Shown here: positions 10,182 through 21,773 of the stretch, piece by piece
Numbering within the stretch: the first letter of the stretch is position 1
Layout of the letters: each line of letters opens with the position of its first letter
Source: Porogramme epimiltina
Taxonomy: Eukaryota; Basidiomycota; Agaricomycetes; Polyporales; Polyporaceae
Direction of reading: 5' to 3'
Length of the DNA stretch: 59,047 nucleotides
Assembly: GCA_900155495.1 (NCBI GenBank)
Contig: FTLJ01000380.1
Span: 1 to 59,047 of the forward strand
The notes under the pieces: generated by a model
Seen by the model: the letters and a program-made list of their open reading frames with translations, nothing else
What the model was told of the DNA's origin: nothing
The model's database searches: none
Position numbers and translations under genes: made by a program

Positions 10182-13100
10182 CTACTGACCGGTGGAGCGG
10201 GTAGAGTTTTGTAGTGCGGCGATCAGGGCAACCTTATCCTCGTCGCCGAGGTTTTCAATGAGGCGGGCGAGGCCATCGACAGTGGCCTTCTTGTCCTCGT
10301 TGGCGAGCGCGAGCATGCGGCGGGCGAGATGGTCCGCTTTGAGTTGTGCGAGCGTGTTCGACAGGTCGAGCTTCTCCAGAGCCTCAGCGACGGCCCTTGG
10401 TTCGACGACATCCTCGATACCAGCAATGGACTCCAGGAGATGGGCGCGGTACTCGTACGTCGACTCGGGGCTAGCATCAGCGAGCTTCGCCATCGCAGCG
10501 GAGCGGGCGACCTTGGCGCGGACTGCCCAGTAGAACCGCCTGCGGGCATCCTTCCAGGACATTGGCTTCGCACAACCCTTGGCCTCCATACGACCGGTAC
10601 GACTAGGAAACGACCGTCATCAGCGCTGCAGAAGCCACGAAATTCGAGAACACTCACTCGTGAAGATCGGCGTAGAGCAGCGCGATCTGCTTGTAGCTCG
10701 GCTGCAACAACGACTCCCTCTTGGCCAGGGCATCAGTTGCAGCAGAACGCTCCTCGGGCGTCTTCGAGGCATCGGTGCTGTCCTTCTTCAGGCTCGCGTA
10801 CGAGGAATCCAAACGCTCCATCATCTTCAAGATCTTGTCACGACGCATCTTGATCTCGACGATACCCTCCGGCTCAAGGACACCAGCACGCGCCTCAACG
10901 TCAGCGTACATCTCCATCTGCTCCGAGTTGATCGAGGGGTCAAGGACGACCCAGGCACCACCACGGAGCTCGCCCTGGGGGACGATGTAGACGAAGACGG
11001 GCTGCTTGTAGCTCGAGAGACCATCGACAATCTTGGAACCCTGCTTGAGGATCTCGTCGTACATGTCCTGCTGGCCACCAGAGAACCCACGCCAGTTGGC
11101 GAAGATGATGAGCGGGAGGCCCTCGCGGTTGAAGTCGAAGATGGCCTGCGCGGTCTTGTACGCCGAGTTGGGGTACCACACCTGACCGGCCTCCATGATA
11201 CGCTGCTCGAACGAAGACGGGTTGGCGGGGTCGGCGGGGACGATGCGCTCGATCGTGCGGGTCTCGACAGCGATCACACCCATCGGGATACCACCGAGGC
11301 GCGCGCGACCAACGACGACAGTCTGGGCCCAGCCGCTAAGGGTCTCCTGGAAGGAGCCGCGGTCGAAGAAGCCAGACATCCAGTCGTGCGTCGTCTCGTC
11401 CTTCTTGCCCTCGATGAACCAGCGGGGATCGTAGGGGCCCTTGGGAGGAACGTAGCCAATGTCGCGGTCCCAGGTGTCGGCGGTGTCCAGAGTGGGGAGC
11501 GGAGCGCCCTTGCACTCGGGGACGTACGACAACCACTCGAGGATGTGAGTGGCGCCCTCGAGGTCGCTGCTGGCGGTGAGGTGAGAGACACCGTTCTTGT
11601 GCATGATCTGGGTGCCACCGAGCTGGAGGTTGGACGTGTACACCTCGCGACCGAGAACCTTGTTGAGAGCAGGAGCACCGGTGAGGATGATGGGCTGGCC
11701 CTCGACCTGAACAGCACGCTCGCCGAGACGGACGAGGTAGGCACCGATACCGACGGAACGAGCGGTGACGAGGGTGATGGTGAAGATGTCGTCGTACGCG
11801 CGCGAAGTCTCGCCAGCGATGAGACCAGAGCCCTTCAAGCACTCGACGCCGAGGCCGTCCTGCAGACCGATGATGTCAGTAATCTTGTGACGGCGCTCGC
11901 CTCCCTCCTCGATCTCGACCGTCCGAATGGACGCCGCGGCCTTCTCCTGGACCTTGAGAAAGTTCTCGTGGGTGAGATAGATGTATTCGAAGCCCTTCTC
12001 GGGGTGTTCAGGGTCGTTCCACGCGACCGAGAAGAGGTTCATGACCTCCTCGGCGAGTCCGATGCGTGCGCCGGAGTTGGCGGAGAGGTAGATGCGAGGA
12101 AGGCCCTGGTCACGAGCATACTGAGAGGCGAGGTAGAAGAACTGGTCCTCAGCGGGCCCGAAGGAACCAATCTTGTACGTGATATCGTTGGCGATGACGA
12201 CGGCACGGCGACCCTCTGGGTACTCGGGGGTACGGAGCGTGAACACCCATCCGACCATGCCGACGGTGTTGTTGCCCGGCGCGCGGTCGACCTCCTGGAG
12301 TTGGTCGTGCTCATCGAGGACGAGCTCGCGCGACTCGAAGATCTTCTTCGGGAGGGAGAGTGAGGGGTTGACGACGCGAGCCTTGGCCCAGACGTTGCTG
12401 AGCGCCTTCGAGAAGAGGTCGGGGAAGTCGTAGGCGTATGTAGTCCCGATGATGTGCGCCTGGTAACGCTTGGGCTGCAACGACTCCTTGGTCGGGTACG
12501 CTTGGTGGACAGGCTGCAGGTGGAGAGGACCCTTCTCGCCGATAGACTTGAGGATCGTCGTGCCCTTGTCGGTGGTGATCTCCTGGTAGCCGTGGTAGTT
12601 CACGATGAAGCCGGAGACGTTCTCGATAACGCAGCGGATGGGTGTGACGTTGCCGTCCTGGTCTTCAAGAACGATGCGGATTTCGGAGCCAGTGACGTGG
12701 AGGCGCCAGAGCCTCTTCCCGTGGCGCTCGATGAAGCCGGAGATCGCCTCCAGGACGTCCTCATACGTGACGGGGAGGTTGTAGATGAAGTTCATGAAGA
12801 TGTGGTTAACATCGGCATTGCGGTGCTGCGCAGAAACGACTTCGAGGGCGTCGAGGATGGTGGTGACGAGGCGGTCGGTCTCGGTGATGAGGTACTTCGC
12901 CGTGTTCATGCTTCCACGGATACGGCCAGGGCGCACCAAGGCGCGAATGAAGAACCGGCTGTCGAGCTGGTTCTCGCGGGCGACGGCGTGGTAGATGTGA
13001 AGTTGCTTGCTCTCCGTAAAGCAAGGCGTGAGCTTGTAGTGAGACAGACGACTGAGCTCGAGCTGGAACGCGAGGGCGGGCTCAACGTGACGAATAGACT

Positions 13101-16100
13101 GCTCTTCGTTCCAGGCACCGCCCATCTCGCGGAGGGTGTAGTAGACAGGGTACTGGCCGGGACGGCAGATGAGGATAGAGACACGACGGACGCCGCGGCG
13201 GGCAAGAACATCGCGATGGTTGTTGGTGAGCTCCAGGACCTTCTCGTACCACGCGTCCTCAGACATGTCGTCATCCTCGTTGAAGACGCGGAGAGCCATG
13301 TTCAAGACATTGGGAGGCTGGTTGTTGGCACCGTAGCGCTGCTGGTACTCCATGGCGTCAAAGAGAGGGAGCGTGCTGGCAACCTTGTCGAAGCCGCGCT
13401 TCAACGCATCAAGGTTGGGGAAGGACGCGATCGCACCGGTGCGAAGAGGCTGCTTCTGGTGGGAGTTGATCATGTACGTGAGGTCGCTCACAGAGGCCTG
13501 ACGACGAGGCGGCTCGCTGTACCGGAGGTGAGCAAGTGTATTGACGAGCAGTGGAAGAGTTTACTCACTCTCGTCCAAGGCGAGGAGTCGAAGGGGGCGA
13601 GTTGGACTGGCCAAGGTTGAACCGCCACGTGATGACGTTAGGCGCATCTCCGTCGTCCATGCCATCGCCTTCTTCGTAATCCACAGATAGAAGCGTGTAC
13701 GCCTTGTAAGCACGTCGCACGTAGACCTCGAACGCCGCTGTTGGAATAATCGTCAATGCCACGTCGCAGACACACGATACTGTACGAACCATGAATGACC
13801 TCTTGATCCGTGTAGTTCCAGAACGTAGGGAGAACGTCGTACACAGTGTACCTCGAGTCGACGAGCTCGCGGAGTACGTCCATAGAGGGCGTCCTAGGGT
13901 AGCTATCAGCATGCAAGAAGCCACGAAAAGACGAATGAGACGGACCTGACGACAGAGCCCGGCTCTCCGTAGTAGCTGTTCGTCGTCGACGCCTTGAGAA
14001 TCGCCTCCATCTGTGCACGGCGCTCCTCGTAGGAAGGCATCTGGCACGAGATGAGGACCTCACGAGCCTTCAAGGAAACCTGAGTGGACGACCTAAAGGA
14101 ACGTTTAGTGTGAAACGAATCAATGAGTACATGACACTGACCTCGCCTCAAGGGCAGCCAGACCCTGAAGGACTTGGTACAGCTGCGAGTTGGGGTCCGT
14201 GACGGTGAGACCGCTGTTCTTGACATGCTCGAGGATCGCCATGACAAGGCGGCCCTTCCTCTGCGCCATGATGTGGCTGAGGACGAGCGCGACGACCTTG
14301 TCGAGGCTGTCCTTGTTCTGCTCGCGGAGCGTCAGAACACGCGCTTCGATGCTTCCGCCAAACAGCTTCTCCGTCTCCTCATAGCGAGCGAGGAGGCCCG
14401 CGATCACGTTGGTCTCGTGCCCCTTCAGGCCGCCCTGGTAGCGCTCGACGGCGTCGAGGAGGGCCGCGAGCTGGGTGCGGAACATCGTGCGGTCCTGGGC
14501 GCGCACGTTGTCCTCCATGAAGTGGTCGATGAGCTTCTTGATGCGGCCCGCGGGGAACTCGGCGCTCTCGCCCTTGCCCTTCGCCAAGTCGATTGCGGCA
14601 CGGATGCTCTCCTCCAGCTTAGCGGGCATGCGGCCGGACAGCGTCGCGAGGATGGCCGTGGTCTCGGTGAAGGGGAGCTCGGGGTTGTGGAGGACGGTAA
14701 TGAGGTCCTTGAGGGTGGGCGCCATAACAGCCTGGTTGTCGTAACCGTCGAGGATGTTGTTGAGGATGTCGAGGTAGAAGTACATGCGCTGGTGAGGCTT
14801 GTTGCCAATGACGCTGGGGGTGCCCAAGGTCGGCAGGAGCCCCTCAAAGGGCTTCGCATGCTTGACGCGAGCGGGGTCATCCAGGGTGAGGATACCGAGG
14901 ATATCACCGGGCTCGAGGCTGACGCCGGGCTGCTTCACAAACTGAACGATACCGTCTTCGGAGGCAACCAACGGCATGTACATCTTCATGACCTACAGAG
15001 AATAACGTTGAGCACGCCAAATACGACGCATGCACACCAGAACTTACCTCAATCTCAGCGTACTGCTCGCCAGCGTTAATATGATCACCACTCTCGACCA
15101 AGAAGCGCACAAGCTTGCCGGGACTGGGGCTGCGCAGCTGGGTGGGGTCGTTCTCCTGCTCAATCAAGCACGTCTTCGAGTCGACCATCAGACGCAACGC
15201 GCCGACTTCCTCTCTCCAGTAGACAGAATGGCTCTTGCCGTCAAGCAGAACCAGTAGGCCGCCATCAGCCAAGCCACGCGCTCCGACCAGCGTCCGCCCG
15301 CCGTTGAGGTACAGCGTCCAGAGCGTAGGTGAAGAGCGAGTGGCTGTGAAGGAGTAGCGGACGTTGTCGTAGATGAAATCGATCCCAAAGACGGTCTTGA
15401 GCACGTCGCGAGAGGGGACTTGACCCTTGTCGAGGATGCGCTTGTACTCGCTCCAGCAGGCCTCCGCCGCGATGAATGCCTTGGTCACGGCACCACAGGT
15501 GACAGCGAGGGTGGAGTCAGGGCGCTCGGCAGTGAGCCGGTCGCTGATAAGAGAGTCGAGCCAGCCGGTAGTGATAGTGTTTTCCTCGAACGCCTGAAGC
15601 TGGAGAAGCTTGATGAGGTACTCGACGGTCGTGCGGAAATCGCCACGAATGCTAAGCTCCTTGAGCGCAACGACCATGTTCTTCCTCGACTCCGCCCGAT
15701 CCTCGCCGTACGCAAAGATGTGGCCAAACTGGGAGTCTGCGAACTCGTGGAGACCACCGGCGCTGTTGACGGAGAAGTAGCCCCAGACGTTCGTGCTCGA
15801 GCGGAAATTGAGCTCCTGAAGCAGTCCAGAGGACGGCTTGAAGCCGGCATCGGGATTCTCGGCGGTGATGCGGACGGCGATAACGTGACCCTTGGGACGA
15901 GGCTTGCGCTGGAGCTTGCTCGCATCGGGGTCGACCATGTCGAAATCTATTTCCGACGTGCCGCCGTGTGCAACACCGTAGAGCTGGCGGATGTGACGAA
16001 TGCGGTGCAAGGGGATACCCATAGCAACTTGCAATTGGGCAGCCGGGAGGTTCACGCCGGAGACCATCTCGGTCGTAGGGTGCTCGACCTGAAGACGCGG

Positions 16101-17753
16101 GTTGAGCTCCAGGAAGTAGAAGACGTCTTCGGCATGACTGTAGAGGTCTAAAAGCGGGCATTAGGGGACGATGAAAGACAGAAATAAGTCACTGCTTACA
16201 TTCCACCGTTCCTGCGCTGACATATCCAACGAGTTTCGCGAGCCTGACGGCAGCGCGCTCCATCTTCTCGAAAGTATCGGGGTCGGCGATCGTCACAGGG
16301 GCTTCTTCGATAATCTTCTGGTGCCTCCGCTGCACGGAACAATCACGGCCGAAGAGCGAAATGGCGTTGCCGTACTGGTCGGCGAGCAACTGAACTTCTA
16401 AGTGACGAGCCTGACCAGCAAGCTTCATAATGAAAATGGGGGAGCCTGCGCAGAGGTGAGACATTAGTATTTGGTACTTCCATGCTTTCAAATGAAACTT
16501 ACCAGGAATCTCGCCCTCGACAGCATGGAAAGCATTCTTAAACGCGTCCGCGGACTCCACCTTTCGGATACCCTTTCCTCCACCACCCTCAGAGGCCTTG
16601 ATCATGACAGGGAAGCCGATTTCCTGCGTCCTCGCCAGGCCCTCCTCCACTGTCGTCACGCACGCCGCGCGATATACGTCGTCCGCCACCGTCACGAAAC
16701 CGTCTTTGGAGAGCTCCGTCTTCGTAATGCCGGTCCCAGACCAAGCCATAGTGGGAACGTCCGCACTCTGAGCGACGATGGTGCTAGAAATCTTGTCACC
16801 AAGACTGCGCATGGCGCTGCCGGGTGGGCCGATGAAGACGATCTTGTTCGCCGCAAGCGTCTCGGGTAACCGAGGGTTCTCCGAAGCGTGTCCCCAACCC
16901 GCCCAAACGGCATGCACACCCGCGCGCTCCGCGACATCGACGATGAGGTCCACGTTGGCGTAGTTGTTGTTGTTGGACCCGCCGGGCACCTCGACGTACC
17001 GATCCGCCATGCGAATGTACTCGGCGTTGATCTTCAAGTCTTCAGGAGTGGCCATGACGGTGAACTCCACAGCGCGCTCCGTCCCAAACGTCTCGTAGCT
17101 CCATTGCCGGATGGAACGGATTTCCTTGACAGCGGCAATACCTAGATTACTGTGAGCACTAGAGCCTAAATGCACTATCCTTGTGCATACCATTGTTGGC
17201 AATGAGGACCTGAGCGAGAAGCGATCAGTCAAAATGTCCTCGGAAACCCAGCTAGCCGAGCCATGGGGCGAATTACAGCACGTGCGCTTCATCCTCATGG
17301 GCGAACGCGTGCACAAGACTTTGGCAGTACGCGTAAGCTCGCGCGCGTAGCCGAGACATGCGCATTCAACGAGCGCGGCACGCGATTCGGCGCGCGCAGG
17401 CCCAGGAATGGCGAGGGGGGAGAAGTGGGCGGCGACGGGGCGGGCTTCGGCCGCGCGGGACGCGTCGGACAGCGTGACACGCGCGACGCGTCTCCGGCGT
17501 AACGCCTATTCCGATCCCCTCGCACAAGCCTCACACGCCGTCCCATGGCCCCGCGTCAGACAAGGTTATGCTCACCTTGGTTATGACCGTGTGCCCTCCA
17601 TGTTGCTTGACGAAGTCGGTGACGGGGCCTGAAGGGGCCTTTTCGAGGGTATTACCGCCTGCAATGGCTGTCACGCTGTGTGCACGGATTGATGGGTGTT
17701 CCTGGCCACTCACCGATGAACTGGGCGACTCTAGAGTGATCGTAAGTGGACAT
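10182..17753 (-). CDS. ACC1: acetyl-CoA carboxylase (multifunctional, cytosolic)
   Basis: Twelve exons in frame: 17753-17714, 17658-17576, 17209-17191, 17141-16503, 16445-16200, 16147-15048, 14992-14142, 14092-13946, 13893-13790, 13737-13569, 13516-10658 and 10602-10182. They encode 2225 residues, the normal eukaryotic ACC length. The enzyme makes malonyl-CoA from acetyl-CoA, bicarbonate and ATP for fatty-acid synthesis. Biotin carboxylase comes first ([16 protein letters not shown] near 43-58; ATP-grasp loop [26 protein letters not shown]). The biotin carrier follows with VMKMYMP, biotinyl Lys about 712, then the central domain, then carboxyltransferase ([16 protein letters not shown] near 1604; [17 protein letters not shown]). 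The start MSTYDHS is the only ATG that joins these exons. Exon 3 is a 19-nt micro-exon, and the 366-nt intron before it is far longer than the others (about 45-60 nt). Confidence 0.97.
17210..17575 (-). promoter_or_regulatory. long CpG-rich intron 2 of ACC1 with four ACGCGT boxes
   Basis: This 366-nt intron separates exon 2 (ends HTVITK) from the micro-exon (VLIANN). It is strikingly CpG-rich and has perfect ACGCGT hexamers at 17305, 17329, 17460 and 17486. Its size and composition differ from the other ACC1 introns. A regulatory or alternative-promoter role is inference. An unrecognised exon inside it cannot be excluded, but the family alignment (HTVITK directly followed by VLIANNGIAAVKE) needs none. 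Confidence 0.4.
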
Positions 17754-18311
17754 GATTGCAGGAACGAGACGAGCGGGCGACGTGGGGGTGGAGAGAGAGG
17801 AAGGAAGACGGACGGAGCTGTTAAAAGCTGCACACGCAGGCTCCCCGACACCTTGCATCCCCAACACATTGGCCATTACGTAATGAAGCTCTGGGGATTC
17901 CGCGGTAAATGCACGATCGGCGCCTCCTGCCAGCGCCTACAGTCATCGACCCCATCATTCGGCTTTGGTCCGCATCCTCTCTTGCCCCAAGCAGACGTGC
18001 AAACCCGCCGCGGAGGACGTTAGAATGTTCACCAGGGTCAGACCAGCGGCCTCTAACAATTCCAGAGATAGCACTTGAGCTCACACCGGACTAAGCACGC
18101 CCACGGTTGCCGTCTTCTCCACTATCTTTGGTACGCAACGGTCGATCGCGGATGCACACTAGCACACTCAATAGAGCACAATTCCGAGAGTTGTCACGCC
18201 AATAATGTTACAATGCAGGGGCGCATGCAATCATGGGGCATGTCATAGTATTTGGAATACATGAGCGTGTAACAGCAATGCCAGCGACGAAAGAAGAGAG
18301 GGGGAAGGTGC
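17754..18311. other. ACC1 promoter region and eL33 3' flank
   Basis: The 558 bases upstream of the ACC1 start hold a pyrimidine-rich stretch on the minus strand (near 17760-17815), as expected for a leader or core promoter, and the 3' UTR side of the eL33 gene. No TATA-like box of good quality and no gene were seen. Confidence 0.45.
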
Positions 18312-19035
18312 TCAGATGTTGGAGGGGAAAAGCATCTGTCGGGCAGAGTAAACCCCCGTTAGTCTGATGCTATCCCAAACATAAAGATAATACGCACCAC
18401 CCGGACGCTCGCGCCGAAAGCGTGTGGGGGCAAGTTCGACCTGAACTTCCCTTTTACGACACCAGAGTTGCCGTGCGGACGGGTAACACGGCTGTAGGGG
18501 GACCTCTCAGCACAAATCGCTGTGAGAGGTGCAGAAGTACACGTACCCCCAGATTACGCGGACCTTCGAGCCCTGGACCTCCCGCTTTGCCCGGTAGACG
18601 TAGGCAACGCGCTGCGAGAAGCAACCCTCAACACTCTGAAGTCTTCATGCGCAAATGGACCTGCTTACCTTGCCGAGGTAGAACTGGGCATCCTCCTTGT
18701 TCGCGACACCCTCAATCTGGAGGAGGGAGGTGTTGGGGCGGGAGTTGCGCTTCGACCGCTTGTGGCCAAGAACGCGGCCCTTCGAGTAAAGTCTGGAGTG
18801 CGACATGCCCAGGTAAGCCAGATGTTCCCCGGAAGCAAGAGACAGTCAGCCAGAGAGAGAGACGGGGTGTTGAATATTGATGTCGAGGGGAATCCATAGA
18901 AGAGAGCGCCGTCATCCGAATCCTCCACCTCGCATCCATCCTCGTCTACCCATTGCCCAGTCTCCCAATCCACCCAACACCATCGAGAACGCAATCCTGC
19001 AGCACTGGAGCATAATCTCACCTTGTGGAGCCCAT
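18312..19035 (-). CDS. RPL33: 60S ribosomal protein eL33 (L35A/L33)
   Basis: Preferred model: five exons 19035-19022, 18792-18669, 18611-18547, 18491-18398 and 18335-18312, encoding 106 residues, the usual length. The sequence is typical throughout: [74 protein letters not shown] and a SNI terminus. The first exon is 14 nt (MGST plus two bases), followed by a 229-nt intron ending CACTCCAG, a common layout for fungal ribosomal protein genes, and it restores the conserved TRLYSK. A second ATG at 18806 lies inside that intron and reads straight into exon 2, giving MSHSRLYSK with the same total length; this intron-retaining start is less likely. The last exon is only 24 nt. Confidence 0.93.
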
Positions 19036-19727
19036 TGTTTTGTCGGTCGGCCGGTGTCGGATGTCGTGAACTTGCTGCTGTCGCCCGTACCCAGAATGCG
19101 CCTGGCAAACTTCAGCGCTCGTCTCGGCAACGCCCGGAGTGGTGCCCATATCGGGCACACGGGCGCCCCGGCATCCGTGGGAACTCTCCCCTCCTCAAAA
19201 ACCTCGACTCGTCGCCACGCCACAGCTTCTCCTCACCACTGACGCAGCGTTCAGCGCTGCACTCCTTCGTCGACCTTTTCTCGGCGAAACGGAGTAACGG
19301 AGCGGTGGAAGAGCGAAGTCATCCTTGGTGCTGTGGCACGCCGTCCTCTTGGTTGGCTAGCCTTACTTTGCTCGCTCAGGTCATGTACTTTCTCGAGCTC
19401 GGACCCTAGGAAATATTATACGTTCTTCTTCGAATCGCTATGCCTCCTCTTCAAGGTTCACATACATGCTTTGGAAGCTCTAAGCTCGAAATTAGAAGCT
19501 TATCGGTGGCCTGGTCAATTTCCCAGGAAAGTTTCAAAGCAGGCGACTAGAGGGACAGCTAGACAGGCTGGACCTCTTTAACGGAGCATGCCGACATTTC
19601 TCCTCGTACACAACGCGCCATCCAAAAACGTGATGAATAGCCCTTCTTGATGTCGCGAACACACCCCGAATTCCGCCGTCTCGAACGACTGTGTAGTAGA
19701 TAGTTCTAATACAAGCAGCGTAGTAGA
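19036..19727. other. eL33 promoter and ARG7 3' flank
   Basis: These 692 bases lie between the eL33 start and the 3' end of the ornithine acetyltransferase gene. GC-rich sequence next to eL33 opens short frames on both strands without splice or family support. The part beyond 19380 is AT-richer and fits a 3' UTR. Confidence 0.4.
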
Positions 19728-21271
19728 TCAAGTCCTGTAGTCCCCATTGATCTTCACGTATTCCTGTCATAGAATGAGCTATTGAACAAGTAGAGGAAAG
19801 ATGTCTACTCACGTAGCTGAAGTCACACGTCCAGTATTTTGCAGTTTCTGAACCAATACCGAGGTCGACATTGATTTCGAGGTCCTCCTGGGTGATAATC
19901 TCCAACGCGCGCTCCTCGTCGACCTTTTCAGGCTCGCCCTTGACAAGCAAGGGCAGCGGCTTGCTCCCGTCGGCGGGGATGAACGACACATTCACGCGAG
20001 CCGGGTCGATGGGCGCAGAGAGAGGAACCGAGCCTGTAGCGGCAAGAATACGACCCCAGCTAAACAGCAAAGAGAGTCAGCAAGCTGCAGATGTCCACAA
20101 CCCCGAATTCTTACTTCGCGTCCTCTCCGTACAGCGCCGTCTTCACCAGAGCCGAGGTCGATATCCTCGAAGCGACCGCGTGCGCATCCTTGTACGTCGG
20201 CGCACCCTGAACCGTAACAGTGACGAACTTGGTCGCGCCCTCTCCATCCCGGACAACGAGCTGCGCGAGGTCCGCCGCGAAGCTCGTCAGCTCCTGCTTG
20301 AAGACCTCGTACGCCTCCGGGTCGCGCTCCTCGTCGATCTCGGGCTCGTCCTTCGCGCTTGCCGCGCCGTTCGCCATCACGATGATCGTGTCGTTCGTCG
20401 ACATGTCCCCGTCCACGCTAATCGAGTTGAAGCTCCGGTCCACCGCATACGTGAGCGCGGATTGCAGGCTGCGCGGCGACACCGGCGCGTCCGTCAGGAT
20501 GCACCCCAACAGCGTCGCGTGCAGCTGGCCCCCCGCGCCCCCCACCGGCGCGCCCGCCGCGGGGCCCATGTCCGGGTGGATCATCCCCGCGCCCTTGTCC
20601 ATGCCCGCCATCCGGTACTCGCGCCCGCCGAGCGCAAACGTGCGCGCGCGCAGCTTCGGGAACGTGTCCGTCGTCATGAACGCGCGCGCCGCGCGCTCCC
20701 ACGCGCCGAACGTCGCGCCGAGCGAGCGCGGGACGTCCGCCGCGAGCGCGCGCAGGATTTTCTGGATGGGCAGCGTCTGCCCGATGACGCCCGTGGACAT
20801 GACGAGGGCCCGGTCGCCGCCTTCGCCCGTGCCCTTGCCGGACGGGGCGTCCTCGCGGAGCGCGTCCGTCGCGCGCACCATCGCCCACGCGTCCTGCATG
20901 CCCTGCGTGCCCGTCACGGCGTTCGCGCAGCCGCTGTTGACGACGATGGCGGACGCGCGCCCCGACGAAGCTTGGAGGACCTCCTGGGAGACGATGACGG
21001 GTGCGGCCTTGAACGCATTCCGGGTGAAGCACGCAGCTGCGCTTGTCGGGCGAGAGGATGTGGAGAGGATGACACCGAGGTCGAGAACTTCTGGTTTCTT
21101 CTTTACGCCGCAGTGTACGCCAGTAAGAACATAGCCCTTGGGGAAAGCGAAGTCTGGGATGGGGGCATGGAGGTGGCTTTTGGAGGGGATTGGCTTGGGG
21201 ACGATGACTGAGGACTGGAAGCGTTTCCAAACCACAGGGAGGTTGCCCCTGCCGAGGTTTATGGGGGGCAT
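19728..21271 (-). CDS. ARG7: mitochondrial glutamate N-acetyltransferase / ornithine acetyltransferase (ArgJ family)
   Basis: Three exons, 21271-20115, 20059-19813 and 19763-19728, give 479 residues. ArgJ enzymes move the acetyl group from N-acetylornithine to glutamate, recycling acetyl groups in mitochondrial arginine synthesis. A basic presequence ([21 protein letters not shown]) fits matrix import. Family motifs: [74 protein letters not shown] and a C-terminal [11 protein letters not shown]. The precursor normally cuts itself before a threonine in an ATLL motif; here that is HATLLG with Thr about 253. Unusually, about 16 Gly/Ala/Pro-rich residues separate IHPDM from ATLL, which are adjacent in ascomycete relatives. 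The promoter has TGACTC (minus strand, 21303-21298), a partial match to the Gcn4/CPC1 site. Confidence 0.95.
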
Positions 21272-21773
21272 GGTGGTGGATGGCGAGGAGGTGCGGGGAG
21301 TCAGACAGGCACTATAAAAGAGCGCTGCTAATAACAGCTGTTTTCGCGATTCGCGGTCAGGCGCTTCCGAAGGGTACTCATCCCGCGGTCCGGTTCAGTG
21401 ATCACCGCTCTCTTTATCGCGCTCGAAGAAACGAGTCGAATTGGCGAGCGCAATCGCATTTATAACGCATGCATACGTCACTGGAGTTCTGGTGGGTCCC
21501 ACAGTAGGACACTTAATATCAACTAGGCCCAGTGGCCGCTGGAGAATCACTGTTGTCACAGCGCGGGGTACTAGATACAGCTGAACGACTTCTTCCGTGC
21601 ATAAAGTCCCGGAGAGCACTGCGTACGTATGGTAGAGTAAGACGACGAAGCCAACGATGGTATATATGCGATAAAAGGGTAGAGAATAATCACACTCCGG
21701 GGTGATACCGAAGTTAGGGAGGGGAGTAGGAATATACGGGTAGGGAAAGCACCTCCAAACGCATACTGATAAC
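21272..21773. other. ARG7 promoter and 3' flank of the next gene
   Basis: These 502 bases hold the ARG7 upstream region (with the TGACTC motif noted above) and AT-richer sequence near 21450-21770 that fits the 3' UTR of the following minus-strand gene. No gene is visible. Confidence 0.45.

Noticed and set aside
10579..12363. Plus-strand frame of 594 codons and a further one at 12454-13620
   Set aside because: Both are antisense shadows of the ACC1 carboxyltransferase and central domain exons, with no splice logic or family match.
18804..18806. ATG at 18806 as the true eL33 start
   Set aside because: The spliced start restores the TRLYSK motif usual in this protein and a first-intron layout common for ribosomal protein genes; the ATG is kept as an alternative.
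20220..21134. Plus-strand frame of 304 codons
   Set aside because: Antisense to the ARG7 first exon, whose identity is certain.
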